This document shows, piece after piece, positions 33,076-41,029 of a stretch of DNA of 47,997 bases. Each line of letters starts with the position of its first letter. Positions within the stretch are counted from its first letter, which is position 1. Where the stretch lies: contig JAFGXD010000099.1 in NCBI GenBank assembly GCA_016936815.1, positions 1 to 47,997 of the forward strand, read 5' to 3'. Source of the stretch: Bacteroidales bacterium. Its GTDB lineage: Bacteria; Bacteroidota; Bacteroidia; Bacteroidales; GWF2-38-335. The position numbers and the translations under genes were made by a program. The notes under the pieces were generated by a model. It was not told where the DNA came from and did no database searches. It saw only the letters and a program-made list of their open reading frames with translations.

Positions 33076-34211
33076 TGGAAACCGATCTTTATTTCGATTG
33101 TGTAAGTCCAAATTTTGATAAGACCTACGAAAAAAATAGTCTTGGATTTGCCATTGCAAAAAATTTCGATAACTCTCCAAAAACTATTTGCAATAAGTAT
33201 AAAATTGTAATTTTTGGAGTAACCGATAGCAGAAAATCTTATTCAAACTATGAAAACGGGCCTGATTTTATCAGAGAACAACTTTATAAACTAAAAAACA
33301 ATTTCAAATTACCAATTCTGGATTTGGGGAATCTCAAACAAGGGAAAAAACCTTCAGATACCGATGCAGCTATTGCTGATATTACTTCATTTTGTCTGCA
33401 AAACAATATTATTGTAATTCAACTTGGAGGCGGATTTGAATTGACATATTCGACATACCTCGCTTATGAAAAACTAAAAAAAACCGTTTCAATGGTTTGC
33501 ATAGATTCTCTTCTTAATATTAAATCCGAAAAGGAAGCTCTAAATCCTGAAAACTTTGCAGGCAAAATTGTGATGAAAAAATCAAATTATCTTTTCAACT
33601 ACTGCAATATAGGATTTCAGTCGCATTATGTTTCTGAAGAAGAAAAAGAATTAATTAATAAACTCTATTTTGATGCATTTAGATTAGGAGAGGTTAGAGA
33701 AAATATTTCCGCCATAGAACCTGAAATAAGAGATGCCGATATGGTTTCTATAAATCTGAATTCGGTAAGACATGCCGATTCGCCCGGAACTTCCTTAATT
33801 TCACCCAATGGTTTTTTTGGTGAGGAAGTATGCCAACTTGCAAAATATGCAGGTCTAAGCGACAAAAATTCAAGCTTCGGAATTTATGAATTCTGCCCTC
33901 AAAAAGACAATTCGGGTCAAACAGCCGCTTTGGCTGCCCAGATTATTTGGTATTACTTAGAAGGAATAAATCAAAGAAAAGGCGATTACCCCTTTTGTAG
34001 CGAAAAAGAATACAAATCTTTTCATGTTAGCTACGATCATGGAAAAAGTGATATAGTTTTTTATAATAGTTTATTAAGTAATAGATGGTGGTTTGAAGTA
34101 AATGCAAAAGAACGCAAACTATTGATTTCATGCAGCTATGAAGATTATTTGAGAGCATGCGACAATCAACTTCCCGATAAATTCTGGAAAATTTGTCAAA
34201 AGATAATGTAG
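33075..34211 (+). CDS. Arginase/formimidoylglutamase-fold protein lacking canonical metal ligands
   Basis: 378 residues. The arginase-like layout is seen: IVIFGVTDSRKSYSNYENGP with DFIREQLYKL, LDLGNLKQG, VIQLGGGFELTYS (normally GGDHS), VCIDSLLN (normally DAHxD), DMVSINLNSVRHADSPGT (normally SxDxDxxDP) and a late PQKDNSGQTAALAAQIIWYYLEG. Several Mn-binding Asp/His residues of true ureohydrolases are therefore absent, so catalysis by the usual two-metal mechanism is doubtful. It overlaps topA by one base and precedes the porP-gldKLMN cluster. Annotation pipelines would probably call it formimidoylglutamase, but no other histidine-degradation gene is nearby. A structural or regulatory role is only a guess. 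Confidence 0.7.
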   Translation: METDLYFDCVSPNFDKTYEKNSLGFAIAKNFDNSPKTICNKYKIVIFGVTDSRKSYSNYENGPDFIREQLYKLKNNFKLPILDLGNLKQGKKPSDTDAAIADITSFCLQNNIIVIQLGGGFELTYSTYLAYEKLKKTVSMVCIDSLLNIKSEKEALNPENFAGKIVMKKSNYLFNYCNIGFQSHYVSEEEKELINKLYFDAFRLGEVRENISAIEPEIRDADMVSINLNSVRHADSPGTSLISPNGFFGEEVCQLAKYAGLSDKNSSFGIYEFCPQKDNSGQTAALAAQIIWYYLEGINQRKGDYPFCSEKEYKSFHVSYDHGKSDIVFYNSLLSNRWWFEVNAKERKLLISCSYEDYLRACDNQLPDKFWKICQKIM

Positions 34212-34440
34212 TAAGAATTTTGATTTTAATCAGATTTTTTCATATCTTGCTCAAAATTTTTTTGTAGTTAATAAAATAAAAATAATAACTTATTAAAACT
34301 TTTTAAAAATATATTCGTAACAGGCTCAAGTGATTAATTCACTTATTAACTAATATCTGTTAATAAAATTTGTTGGAAAAGAATTTTTTTACTTACTTTA
34401 CGTTTTTGTATTGTATAACATATATGTTTTAAACAAAAAT

Positions 34441-35385
34441 ATGAAAAAAACATTTGCTATTCTACTTCTGATTACTGCCGGCTACTGGGCTAATGCACAG
34501 CAAGATCCGCAGTATAGCCTTAACTCATTTAACAACGCTGCAATTAATCCCGGTTATGCCGGAAGCAACGAAATGATTTGCGCCAAAGCCCTCATGAGAC
34601 AACAATGGATGGGCTTCGAAAACGCCCCAAAAACTACTGTTTTTAACATCAACGCTCCTATTGAACCGGGAGGAGTTAAATCAGGTGTTGGACTTACTAT
34701 TATAAGCGATCAGCTTGGATTTGAAAGCAATCTGCACATTAAAGGCGCTTACGCCTACAGAATGGAACTTGGCGATGGTATGTTAGGTATAGGTCTTGGT
34801 TTAGGACTTATTAATAAGTCAATCGACGGTGATTGGGCTTCCCCTGCATCAATTCAATCAGGTGGAAACGTATTTACCGACCCAAGTATTCCTCACATGG
34901 ACAGCAGAATGACTTTCGATATGGATTTTGGAGCATACTACGTTACGGATGAATATTTCGCAGGTCTTTCAACAACTCATATAACAAAATCTACTCTAAA
35001 AGTTGATGACAAACAATCAATTTTTAATGCCAGACATTATTATATAGCTGCAGGATATCATTATCAGCTACCTAACCCACTTCTTATGTTTAGCCCGTCT
35101 TTATTGATGAAAACCGATGGTGCCACAACCCAATTTAATATTAATGCATTACTAACATACAATAAAAAGTTTTCCGGAGGCGTTGCTTATAGTGTAGGCG
35201 ATGCAATAACACCCATGATTGTTGGAAGATTCGGCGATGTTCAGTTTGCACTAGCTTACGATATAGGATTATCTGACATAGCAAAATATAATAACGGCTC
35301 TCTTGAAATAATGGTAGGTTACTGTTTCACCATCACAAAAGATACAAAGACCGGAAGATATAAAAGCGTTAGATTCTTAAATTAA
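34441..35385 (+). CDS. Type IX secretion system PorP/SprF family outer-membrane protein
   Basis: 314 residues from the ATG at 34441, giving signal peptide MKKTFAILLLITAGYWANAQ; an ATG at 34411 adds MYNIYVLNKN in front and was not used. Family hallmarks follow: QDPQYSLNSFNNAAINPGYA, MRQQWMGFENAPKT, GVGLTIISDQLGF and a barrel of about 14 strands ending in LEIMVGYCFTI. PorP/SprF proteins are outer-membrane barrels tied to the T9SS, either in the core or in attaching SprB-like adhesins. Its place directly before gldK favours a core role. The spacing of 39 bases to gldK suggests co-transcription. Confidence 0.9.
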   Translation: MKKTFAILLLITAGYWANAQQDPQYSLNSFNNAAINPGYAGSNEMICAKALMRQQWMGFENAPKTTVFNINAPIEPGGVKSGVGLTIISDQLGFESNLHIKGAYAYRMELGDGMLGIGLGLGLINKSIDGDWASPASIQSGGNVFTDPSIPHMDSRMTFDMDFGAYYVTDEYFAGLSTTHITKSTLKVDDKQSIFNARHYYIAAGYHYQLPNPLLMFSPSLLMKTDGATTQFNINALLTYNKKFSGGVAYSVGDAITPMIVGRFGDVQFALAYDIGLSDIAKYNNGSLEIMVGYCFTITKDTKTGRYKSVRFLN

Positions 35386-35424
35386 TTTGTTATTCTTGCA
35401 AAGCAATATAAAAATGACGGAATT

Positions 35425-37056
35425 ATGAAAAAGTTAATTTTTCCAAGTGTTGTCATAGCTCTTATGCTGGTAATTACCGGATGTCCCCCGGCAGGTAATG
35501 GTGAGCTAACCGGAGTTATGAATCGTGAAATCTGGTATGAACCGGATCCTTATGGAATGCTTTTCATCCCTATGGGAAGCTACAACATGGGGCCAAACGA
35601 TCAAGATGTTCCATGGGCAATGACTGCTCAGTCCAAAACCGTTTCTATTCAGGCTTTCTGGATGGACGAAACCGAGATAACCAATAACGAATACCGACAA
35701 TTCTGTTATTGGGTTAGAGATTCCCTTGCATACAAAATTCTTGCAGGAAAAGATGGTAACGGTAATGTTCCTGCCAACAAAAGAGATAGAAGCTACCTGA
35801 AAATTTTAGGTGCTGATGACGATATTTGGTATGAGCCCGATGAAATGTCAGATTTGGATGAACAACTAATTACAAGTAATCCTTTTATTAATTGGAGAAC
35901 TGAAATTGATTGGAAAGTTAAAGATGCTCAGAATGAACTCGAACGTGCTGGTTTCTATTACCCTCCTCACGAAAGATATTACAGAAGAAAAGAATTCGAT
36001 GTAAGAAAATGGAATTTTGAATACTATTGGATTGATCTTCAACAAGCTGCTAAGAAATTCTACTACACTGATAAAGACCAAAATGGACTCGCAATTGAGA
36101 AAACTCGTACTTACCACCACTTCGATATTAACGTTAAAGAAGATAATAACGGTGAGAAAAAAATTCAATTCCGGGACTTTAAATCAGGTCAGTTTAAAGA
36201 ACTTAATCAACAACAAGTTACTATTAACGGCGATTTCGAAGAATATGGAGGAATTGTTGATAACGACCCTGTAAAGTATTTTAACGAAAGAGGTGAAAAG
36301 GTTAATGTTAGAAGTCGTGCCTCTTTTATTATGAAAGACGTTATTAACGTTTACCCCGATACTCTTTGCTGGGTTAGAGATTTCTCATACTCTTATAATG
36401 AACCAATGACTAAAATGTACTTCTGGCATCCTGCTTACGATCATTATCCTGTAGTTGGGGTTAGTTGGAAACAAGCCAGAGCATTTAGTATTTGGAGAAC
36501 ACAATTACTAAACGGTTTTTTGGCTGAAGGTGGACAAACTTTTGTTCAGGATTTCAGACTTCCAACAGAATCTGAATGGGAATACGCTTCCAGAGGTGGT
36601 CTAGATCTTTCTATGTACCCTTGGGGAGGTTATTATACAAGAAATTATACCGGTTGTTTTATTGCCAACTTTAAACCTCTAAGAGGAGATTATCGTGCAG
36701 ACGGAGGTTTCCATACTGTAATTGTTGCATCCTTCGATCCTAACGATTATGGACTTTACGATATGGCAGGTAACGTTGCAGAATGGACTAGAAATGCTTT
36801 TGATGAATCAGCTTATAGTTTTACCGATGACTTAAACCCTGATTACTTCTATGAAGCAAGAGAAGAAGACCATTGGCAGAAAAAGAGAAAGGTGCTTAGA
36901 GGAGGATCCTGGAAAGACATAGGTTATTACATGCAATGTGGTACTCGTACTTATGAATATCAGGACACTGCAAAATCTTTTATTGGATTTAGAAATGTGA
37001 GAACATATCTGGGTCGTGATAAAAACGATGATGTAAGCCGTTCTCAGGTATATTAA
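35425..37056 (+). CDS. gldK: T9SS/gliding lipoprotein GldK (PorK)
   Basis: 543 residues. The lipoprotein signal ends MLVITGC, with Cys20 as lipidation site. The body is an FGE-sulfatase (formylglycine-generating enzyme-like) fold: FIPMGSYNMGPNDQD, WMDETEITNNEYRQF, VGVSWKQARAFSIWR, FRLPTESEWEYASRGG, YDMAGNVAEWTRNA and VLRGGSWKD. In T9SS, GldK/PorK pairs with GldN/PorN in periplasmic rings attached under the outer membrane, so the enzyme fold is used structurally. A long polar insert lies between ~residues 110 and 330 (including YFNERGEKVNVRSR). It is the first gene of the gldKLMN block, 50 bases before gldL. Confidence 0.95.
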   Translation: MKKLIFPSVVIALMLVITGCPPAGNGELTGVMNREIWYEPDPYGMLFIPMGSYNMGPNDQDVPWAMTAQSKTVSIQAFWMDETEITNNEYRQFCYWVRDSLAYKILAGKDGNGNVPANKRDRSYLKILGADDDIWYEPDEMSDLDEQLITSNPFINWRTEIDWKVKDAQNELERAGFYYPPHERYYRRKEFDVRKWNFEYYWIDLQQAAKKFYYTDKDQNGLAIEKTRTYHHFDINVKEDNNGEKKIQFRDFKSGQFKELNQQQVTINGDFEEYGGIVDNDPVKYFNERGEKVNVRSRASFIMKDVINVYPDTLCWVRDFSYSYNEPMTKMYFWHPAYDHYPVVGVSWKQARAFSIWRTQLLNGFLAEGGQTFVQDFRLPTESEWEYASRGGLDLSMYPWGGYYTRNYTGCFIANFKPLRGDYRADGGFHTVIVASFDPNDYGLYDMAGNVAEWTRNAFDESAYSFTDDLNPDYFYEAREEDHWQKKRKVLRGGSWKDIGYYMQCGTRTYEYQDTAKSFIGFRNVRTYLGRDKNDDVSRSQVY

Positions 37057-37106
37057 TTTTGAACCATCTTAACCATTTATAAACATTAATTAAAAATTCG
37101 TGCGCT

Positions 37107-38171
37107 ATGAACTTAACCGAAATTGTTGAATCCAAAGGTTACAAAGCTTTTATGTCAAAGCTCTACGGAATTGGAGCTTCCGTAGTTATTGTTGGAGCTC
37201 TTTTTAAAATCATGCACTGGCCATTTGCAAGTGAAATGCTTATTGCCGGTCTTGGAACCGAAGCACTTATCTTCTTCGCTTCTGCTTTCGAGCCACCACA
37301 CGAACAAGTTGACTGGAGTTTAGTTTATCCTGAACTTGCAGGCTTATCAGACGACGATGAACAAGCTCTTCACGAAGACCCAAAATTGTCTCAGAAAAAA
37401 TCTGCTCTAGAAAAATTCGATGAAATGATTAATGAAGCTCAAATATCACCGGAGCTATTTCAAAAGCTTGGTTCGGGCTTACATAATCTAAACGAAACTA
37501 CTTCAAAATTGTCAGACCTTTCTGATGCTTCTTTAGTTACTAACGACTACGTTAAAAACGTAAAACAAGCTTCAGATTCTATGGCTTCTTTTAGTACTTC
37601 TTACGGAAATTCAATTGATTCTTTAAATCAATCTGCCGGAACTCTTTCTGAATCTTATATTAAGACTTCTGAAATTATTGACCGTTCAGGACAAGAATTC
37701 TCCGGTACTTTTAAAGAATCTTATTTACAGTCAACAGAGGCTATTAAGACTTCTGCTCAGGCTTTTGCTGAAAATATTGCTTCAGGAGGCTTAGAAATTA
37801 ACAATACTGTAAAACGTTCTGCTTCAGAACTTGCAGAAACTTACGAGAAACTTACTGCTTCAATGAATGAAGAATTTACTAAATCAACTGAAGGAAATAA
37901 AACTTACGGTGAACAACTTGATATTATGGGTAAAAATCTTACTGCCCTTAATGCTGTTTACGAAATTCAGTTGCAGAATTCTAACGAACATCTTGATGCT
38001 TCAAAAGAACTTTACAGCGGTCTTCACGAAATGATGACAAGCTTTAAAGATTCTGCTAACGATGCTAAAGTTTACAGAGAAGAGGTTTCTAAATTAGGTA
38101 AAAACCTGATGGCATTAAATACCATTTATGGCAATATGCTTTCAGCTATGACAATTAAGTCTAACGATTAA
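37107..38171 (+). CDS. gldL: T9SS/gliding motor protein GldL (PorL), long form
   Basis: 354 residues. Two inner-membrane helices lie near the N-terminus: LYGIGASVVIVGALFKIMHW (19-38) and MLIAGLGTEALIFFASAF (44-61). Charged residues in or next to them, K34, H37, E52 and E62, match the pattern of functionally important residues described in flavobacterial GldL. With GldM it forms the proton-driven rotary motor that powers T9SS and gliding. The C-terminal ~270 residues are Ser/Thr/Glu-rich with coiled-coil character, including repeated SYIKTSEIIDRSGQEFSGTF-like segments. It is longer than the Flavobacterium johnsoniae protein as I recall it (about 215). gldM starts 15 bases downstream. Confidence 0.94.
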   Translation: MNLTEIVESKGYKAFMSKLYGIGASVVIVGALFKIMHWPFASEMLIAGLGTEALIFFASAFEPPHEQVDWSLVYPELAGLSDDDEQALHEDPKLSQKKSALEKFDEMINEAQISPELFQKLGSGLHNLNETTSKLSDLSDASLVTNDYVKNVKQASDSMASFSTSYGNSIDSLNQSAGTLSESYIKTSEIIDRSGQEFSGTFKESYLQSTEAIKTSAQAFAENIASGGLEINNTVKRSASELAETYEKLTASMNEEFTKSTEGNKTYGEQLDIMGKNLTALNAVYEIQLQNSNEHLDASKELYSGLHEMMTSFKDSANDAKVYREEVSKLGKNLMALNTIYGNMLSAMTIKSND

Positions 38172-38185
38172 TTTGCATTTAAACT

Positions 38186-39814
38186 ATGAGTGCAGCGAAT
38201 TGTCCCGAAACCCCGCGGCAGAGAATGATTTCTATGATGTACTTGGTGCTAACTGCTCTGTTGGCACTAAACGTCTCGAAAGAAATTCTCGATGCCTTTG
38301 TTATAGTAAACGACGGTCTTACTGCAACAACTGAAAACTTCAATAAGAAAAATCAGGCCACCTACGATGAATTTAATAAGCAATACGAACTAAGTAAGGA
38401 AAAGGTAGGTCCATGGAAAGATAAAGCTTTTAAGGTAAAAGAAGAAGCCGATAAACTATTTAACCGTTTTGAAGAATTAAAATATGAAATTCTTACAACT
38501 GCCGGTGAAGATGAAGCTATGAAAGAAGAGGATGGCAGAAAATTTATTGACGGCATGGCTATTGGCAAGAAAGATAATGCCGATGTTCCTGCTCAGATAA
38601 TGATTACTGCCGGAAAAGGTAAAGAGCTTATGGAAATGATGAAAGGTTTTAGAGAATTCCTTGTTGGCATGGTAAAAGAAGACGGTGGAGATCAGGTTCT
38701 AATTAATGGTATAGAACAATTCCTAAACACCGATGAACACAAAGACCTTAAAACCGGTGAGGTTCACCCCTGGGAATCCTATCACTTTGAACACCTTCCT
38801 TTGATGGCAGTTCTAACAATTATGTCCAAAATGCAAGGGGACGTTAGAAATGCCGAAGCTAATACAATCAATTTCCTAATGTCTAAAATTAGTGGAGAAG
38901 ATATTCCTTTTAACGCTATTAAGCCTATGGTTTATGCAGAGGCTAACGATATTGTTTCAGGTGGAGATTATAAAGCAGAAATTTTTATTGCTGCCTACGA
39001 CTCTACAGCAAAACCTAAAGTATGGATTGGTGCTTACGACAGTGTTACTCATGATGTAAAGGAAGGCGAAGGATTTTGGTTATCAGACTCATCAATTGTT
39101 GATGGTAAAGGAATTTATCACCTAAAGAGTCCAAGTGTTGGACAGTATAACTACAAAGGATTTATTCGTTTATCGACTCCAAAAGGTAATCTAAATTACG
39201 ACTTTAAAGCCGGTTACCGTATTGTACCTCCAAGTGCTACAGTTTCTGCAACCAAAATGAACGTATTATATATTGGTGTTGATAATCCTATTAAGGTGTC
39301 TGCACCGGGTGTACAAGCCGATCAGGTTAACGCTACTTTAGCAGGAAATGGATCCTTAACTCCAAGAGGTAATGGTGAATATATTGCCCGAGTTAGAGGT
39401 GGAACAACATGTAAAATTAATGTTTCTGCAACAATAGATGGCAGGGCTACTTCAATGGGTAGTATGGACTTTCGTATTAAGAAAATTCCAAATCCTACCG
39501 GCGGTGCTGTTGGACAAACTTCCGGAGGAAGGGCTCCTATGAATGCATTTAGACCTGGTGCTTTTGTTTTTGCTCGTAACGATCCGAACTTCGAATTTGA
39601 AGCTAACTTTAATGTAACCAGATTTCAGGTAAGAGTTGATGACAAAGGAAATACTATTACTAAACCTGCAAATGGAAACAAAATTACTGCAGAACAATTT
39701 GCTGCTATTCAAAAACTAAGACCTGGGGGAACAGTAGTTTTCGAAAAAATTGTTGCTGTTGGTCCGGATGGTGATCCAAGGAATTTACCACCGGTTGTTA
39801 TTACAATACAATAA
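38186..39814 (+). CDS. gldM: T9SS/gliding motor protein GldM (PorM)
   Basis: 542 residues, typical length. The N-terminus has the conserved NCPETPRQRMISMMYLVLTA and a single inner-membrane helix (MISMMYLVLTALLALNVSKE, ~14-33). A large periplasmic region then runs as helical and Ig-like domains to the outer-membrane ring. Seen in it: WESYHFEHLPLMAVLTIMSK, the domain start IKPMVYAEANDIVSGGDYKA and the C-terminal VGPDGDPRNLPPVVITIQ. GldM dimers sit in the GldL pentamer and transmit rotation to GldK/GldN. A strong hairpin lies immediately after the stop. Confidence 0.96.
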   Translation: MSAANCPETPRQRMISMMYLVLTALLALNVSKEILDAFVIVNDGLTATTENFNKKNQATYDEFNKQYELSKEKVGPWKDKAFKVKEEADKLFNRFEELKYEILTTAGEDEAMKEEDGRKFIDGMAIGKKDNADVPAQIMITAGKGKELMEMMKGFREFLVGMVKEDGGDQVLINGIEQFLNTDEHKDLKTGEVHPWESYHFEHLPLMAVLTIMSKMQGDVRNAEANTINFLMSKISGEDIPFNAIKPMVYAEANDIVSGGDYKAEIFIAAYDSTAKPKVWIGAYDSVTHDVKEGEGFWLSDSSIVDGKGIYHLKSPSVGQYNYKGFIRLSTPKGNLNYDFKAGYRIVPPSATVSATKMNVLYIGVDNPIKVSAPGVQADQVNATLAGNGSLTPRGNGEYIARVRGGTTCKINVSATIDGRATSMGSMDFRIKKIPNPTGGAVGQTSGGRAPMNAFRPGAFVFARNDPNFEFEANFNVTRFQVRVDDKGNTITKPANGNKITAEQFAAIQKLRPGGTVVFEKIVAVGPDGDPRNLPPVVITIQ

Positions 39815-39822
39815 AAAAAACT

Positions 39823-39852
39823 TGCGAACCATCTTTGTATGGTTCGCATTTT
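39823..39852 (+). terminator. Hairpin between gldM and gldN (terminator or attenuator)
   Basis: TGCGAACCAT (39823-39832) pairs perfectly with ATGGTTCGCA (39839-39848) around a 6-base loop, with an A-run before and TTTT after. It begins nine bases after the gldM stop and ends about 30 bases before gldN. The short T-run suggests partial termination or mRNA-end protection. Confidence 0.65.
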
Positions 39853-39881
39853 AAAATATGTTTTATTAATACTATATTCTT

Positions 39882-40928
39882 ATGAAGAAAGTAATTATTT
39901 TATCGATCTGCCTTGTTTTTGTTGTTACTGCCTTTGCTCAGGATGCCGATATTCTTGGTGGCCTTTATAAGAAAAGTCATGTTCCTGCCAGAGAAGATAT
40001 TAAATATCACTCTTTTAGGGAAGCTGATGCTATGTGGACAAAAATTGTCTGGAGAAAGCTTGATTTACGGGAGAAAATTAATCACCCTTTGTATTTTCCT
40101 CAGATAAGTGCCTTCAGTATTGAAGAGGTGTTTGAACCAAGAGACGACAGGTACAATATTACAACACTTCTTCTTTATAAGTATATTGGTACAAATGCTC
40201 TAAATGCCGTTAATTACTTTAAAAACAGATGGCCTGATATTTATAGTGGCGATCCAAAAATTATTAGATTGGTGCACATTTTGGAAAGAGAAATTGATAA
40301 TGTAAGTAAAGATATCTCTCCTGCCGGCGACAGCAAAAATCTTGATGATTATCTGAAGTACATGGTTTTTGAAGATCACGAATTTAGAAAACCTAAGTAT
40401 TTTATGGACATGTATAAGGGTGCAGGAGGATATAAGGACTCTATTTTACAAACTGACCAATATGGAAACCCAATTATTACTCAGTTTGGTACTTATGCTT
40501 ACAGCGAACCTTTCTATACAGGAGTTAGACCCGATTCAATTACTGAACTTCTAATGAAAGAAATATGGTATTTTGACAAAAACAGAGGAAAAATGGAGGT
40601 TAGGATTGTTTCTATTTGCCCAAGAAGAGTTGTTTGGGATCCTCAGGGAAATGCATATTCAGGTACTGAGGTTGGTTGGTTCTATTTCCCTGCGATTAGG
40701 CCTACTTTAGCTAGCCATGAGGTTTTTAACACTAGCAACGATGCAGAAAGAAGAACTTTTGATGATATTTTCTGGAAGAGACATTTCTCCAGTTTTGTTT
40801 ACGCAGAAACAAACGTTTTTGATAACAGAATGATTCGCGAATATAAAGCAGGTTTAGATGCCCTGCTCGAAGCTGAAAGGGTAAAAGACTGGATGTTTAA
40901 AATTGAGCACGATATTTGGAACTATTAA
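39882..40928 (+). CDS. gldN: T9SS/gliding protein GldN (PorN), first copy
   Basis: 348 residues with signal peptide MKKVIILSICLVFVVTAFAQ. Family motifs: WTKIVWRKLDLREKINHPLY, DRYNITTLLLYKYI, FEDHEFRKPKY, KEIWYFDKNRGKMEVRIVSI, GWFYFPAIRPTLASHEVFN, RTFDDIFWKR and the C-terminal IREYKAGLDALLEAERVKDW. GldN/PorN is the periplasmic partner of GldK in the outer-membrane ring. It stands between two hairpins, so its level may differ from that of gldM and of the second copy that follows. Confidence 0.95.
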   Translation: MKKVIILSICLVFVVTAFAQDADILGGLYKKSHVPAREDIKYHSFREADAMWTKIVWRKLDLREKINHPLYFPQISAFSIEEVFEPRDDRYNITTLLLYKYIGTNALNAVNYFKNRWPDIYSGDPKIIRLVHILEREIDNVSKDISPAGDSKNLDDYLKYMVFEDHEFRKPKYFMDMYKGAGGYKDSILQTDQYGNPIITQFGTYAYSEPFYTGVRPDSITELLMKEIWYFDKNRGKMEVRIVSICPRRVVWDPQGNAYSGTEVGWFYFPAIRPTLASHEVFNTSNDAERRTFDDIFWKRHFSSFVYAETNVFDNRMIREYKAGLDALLEAERVKDWMFKIEHDIWNY

Positions 40929-40940
40929 AATAACAATATT

Positions 40941-40966
40941 AACCCTGGTAAATCCGGGGTTTTTTG
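40941..40966 (+). terminator. Intrinsic terminator after first gldN
   Basis: AACCCTGG (40941-40948) pairs with CCGGGGTT (40954-40961), with one G-U pair, around a TAAAT loop. A T-run follows. It begins 13 bases after the gldN stop. Confidence 0.7.
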
Positions 40967-41029
40967 TTTCTATATAATAAGACCGGCATATTTATCGTTT
41001 AGTAATTAGAACCAAGAAAATCTTATTCC

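Noticed and set aside
34212-34440. Possible tRNA or small RNA in the AT-rich gap before the PorP/SprF gene
   Set aside because: No cloverleaf or strong hairpin is visible; only AT-rich sequence with no confident promoter match.
35425-37056. GldK as an active sulfatase-modifying (formylglycine-generating) enzyme
   Set aside because: Although the FGE-like fold is clear, the lipoprotein signal, gldLMN context and established knowledge of PorK/GldK indicate a structural ring protein.
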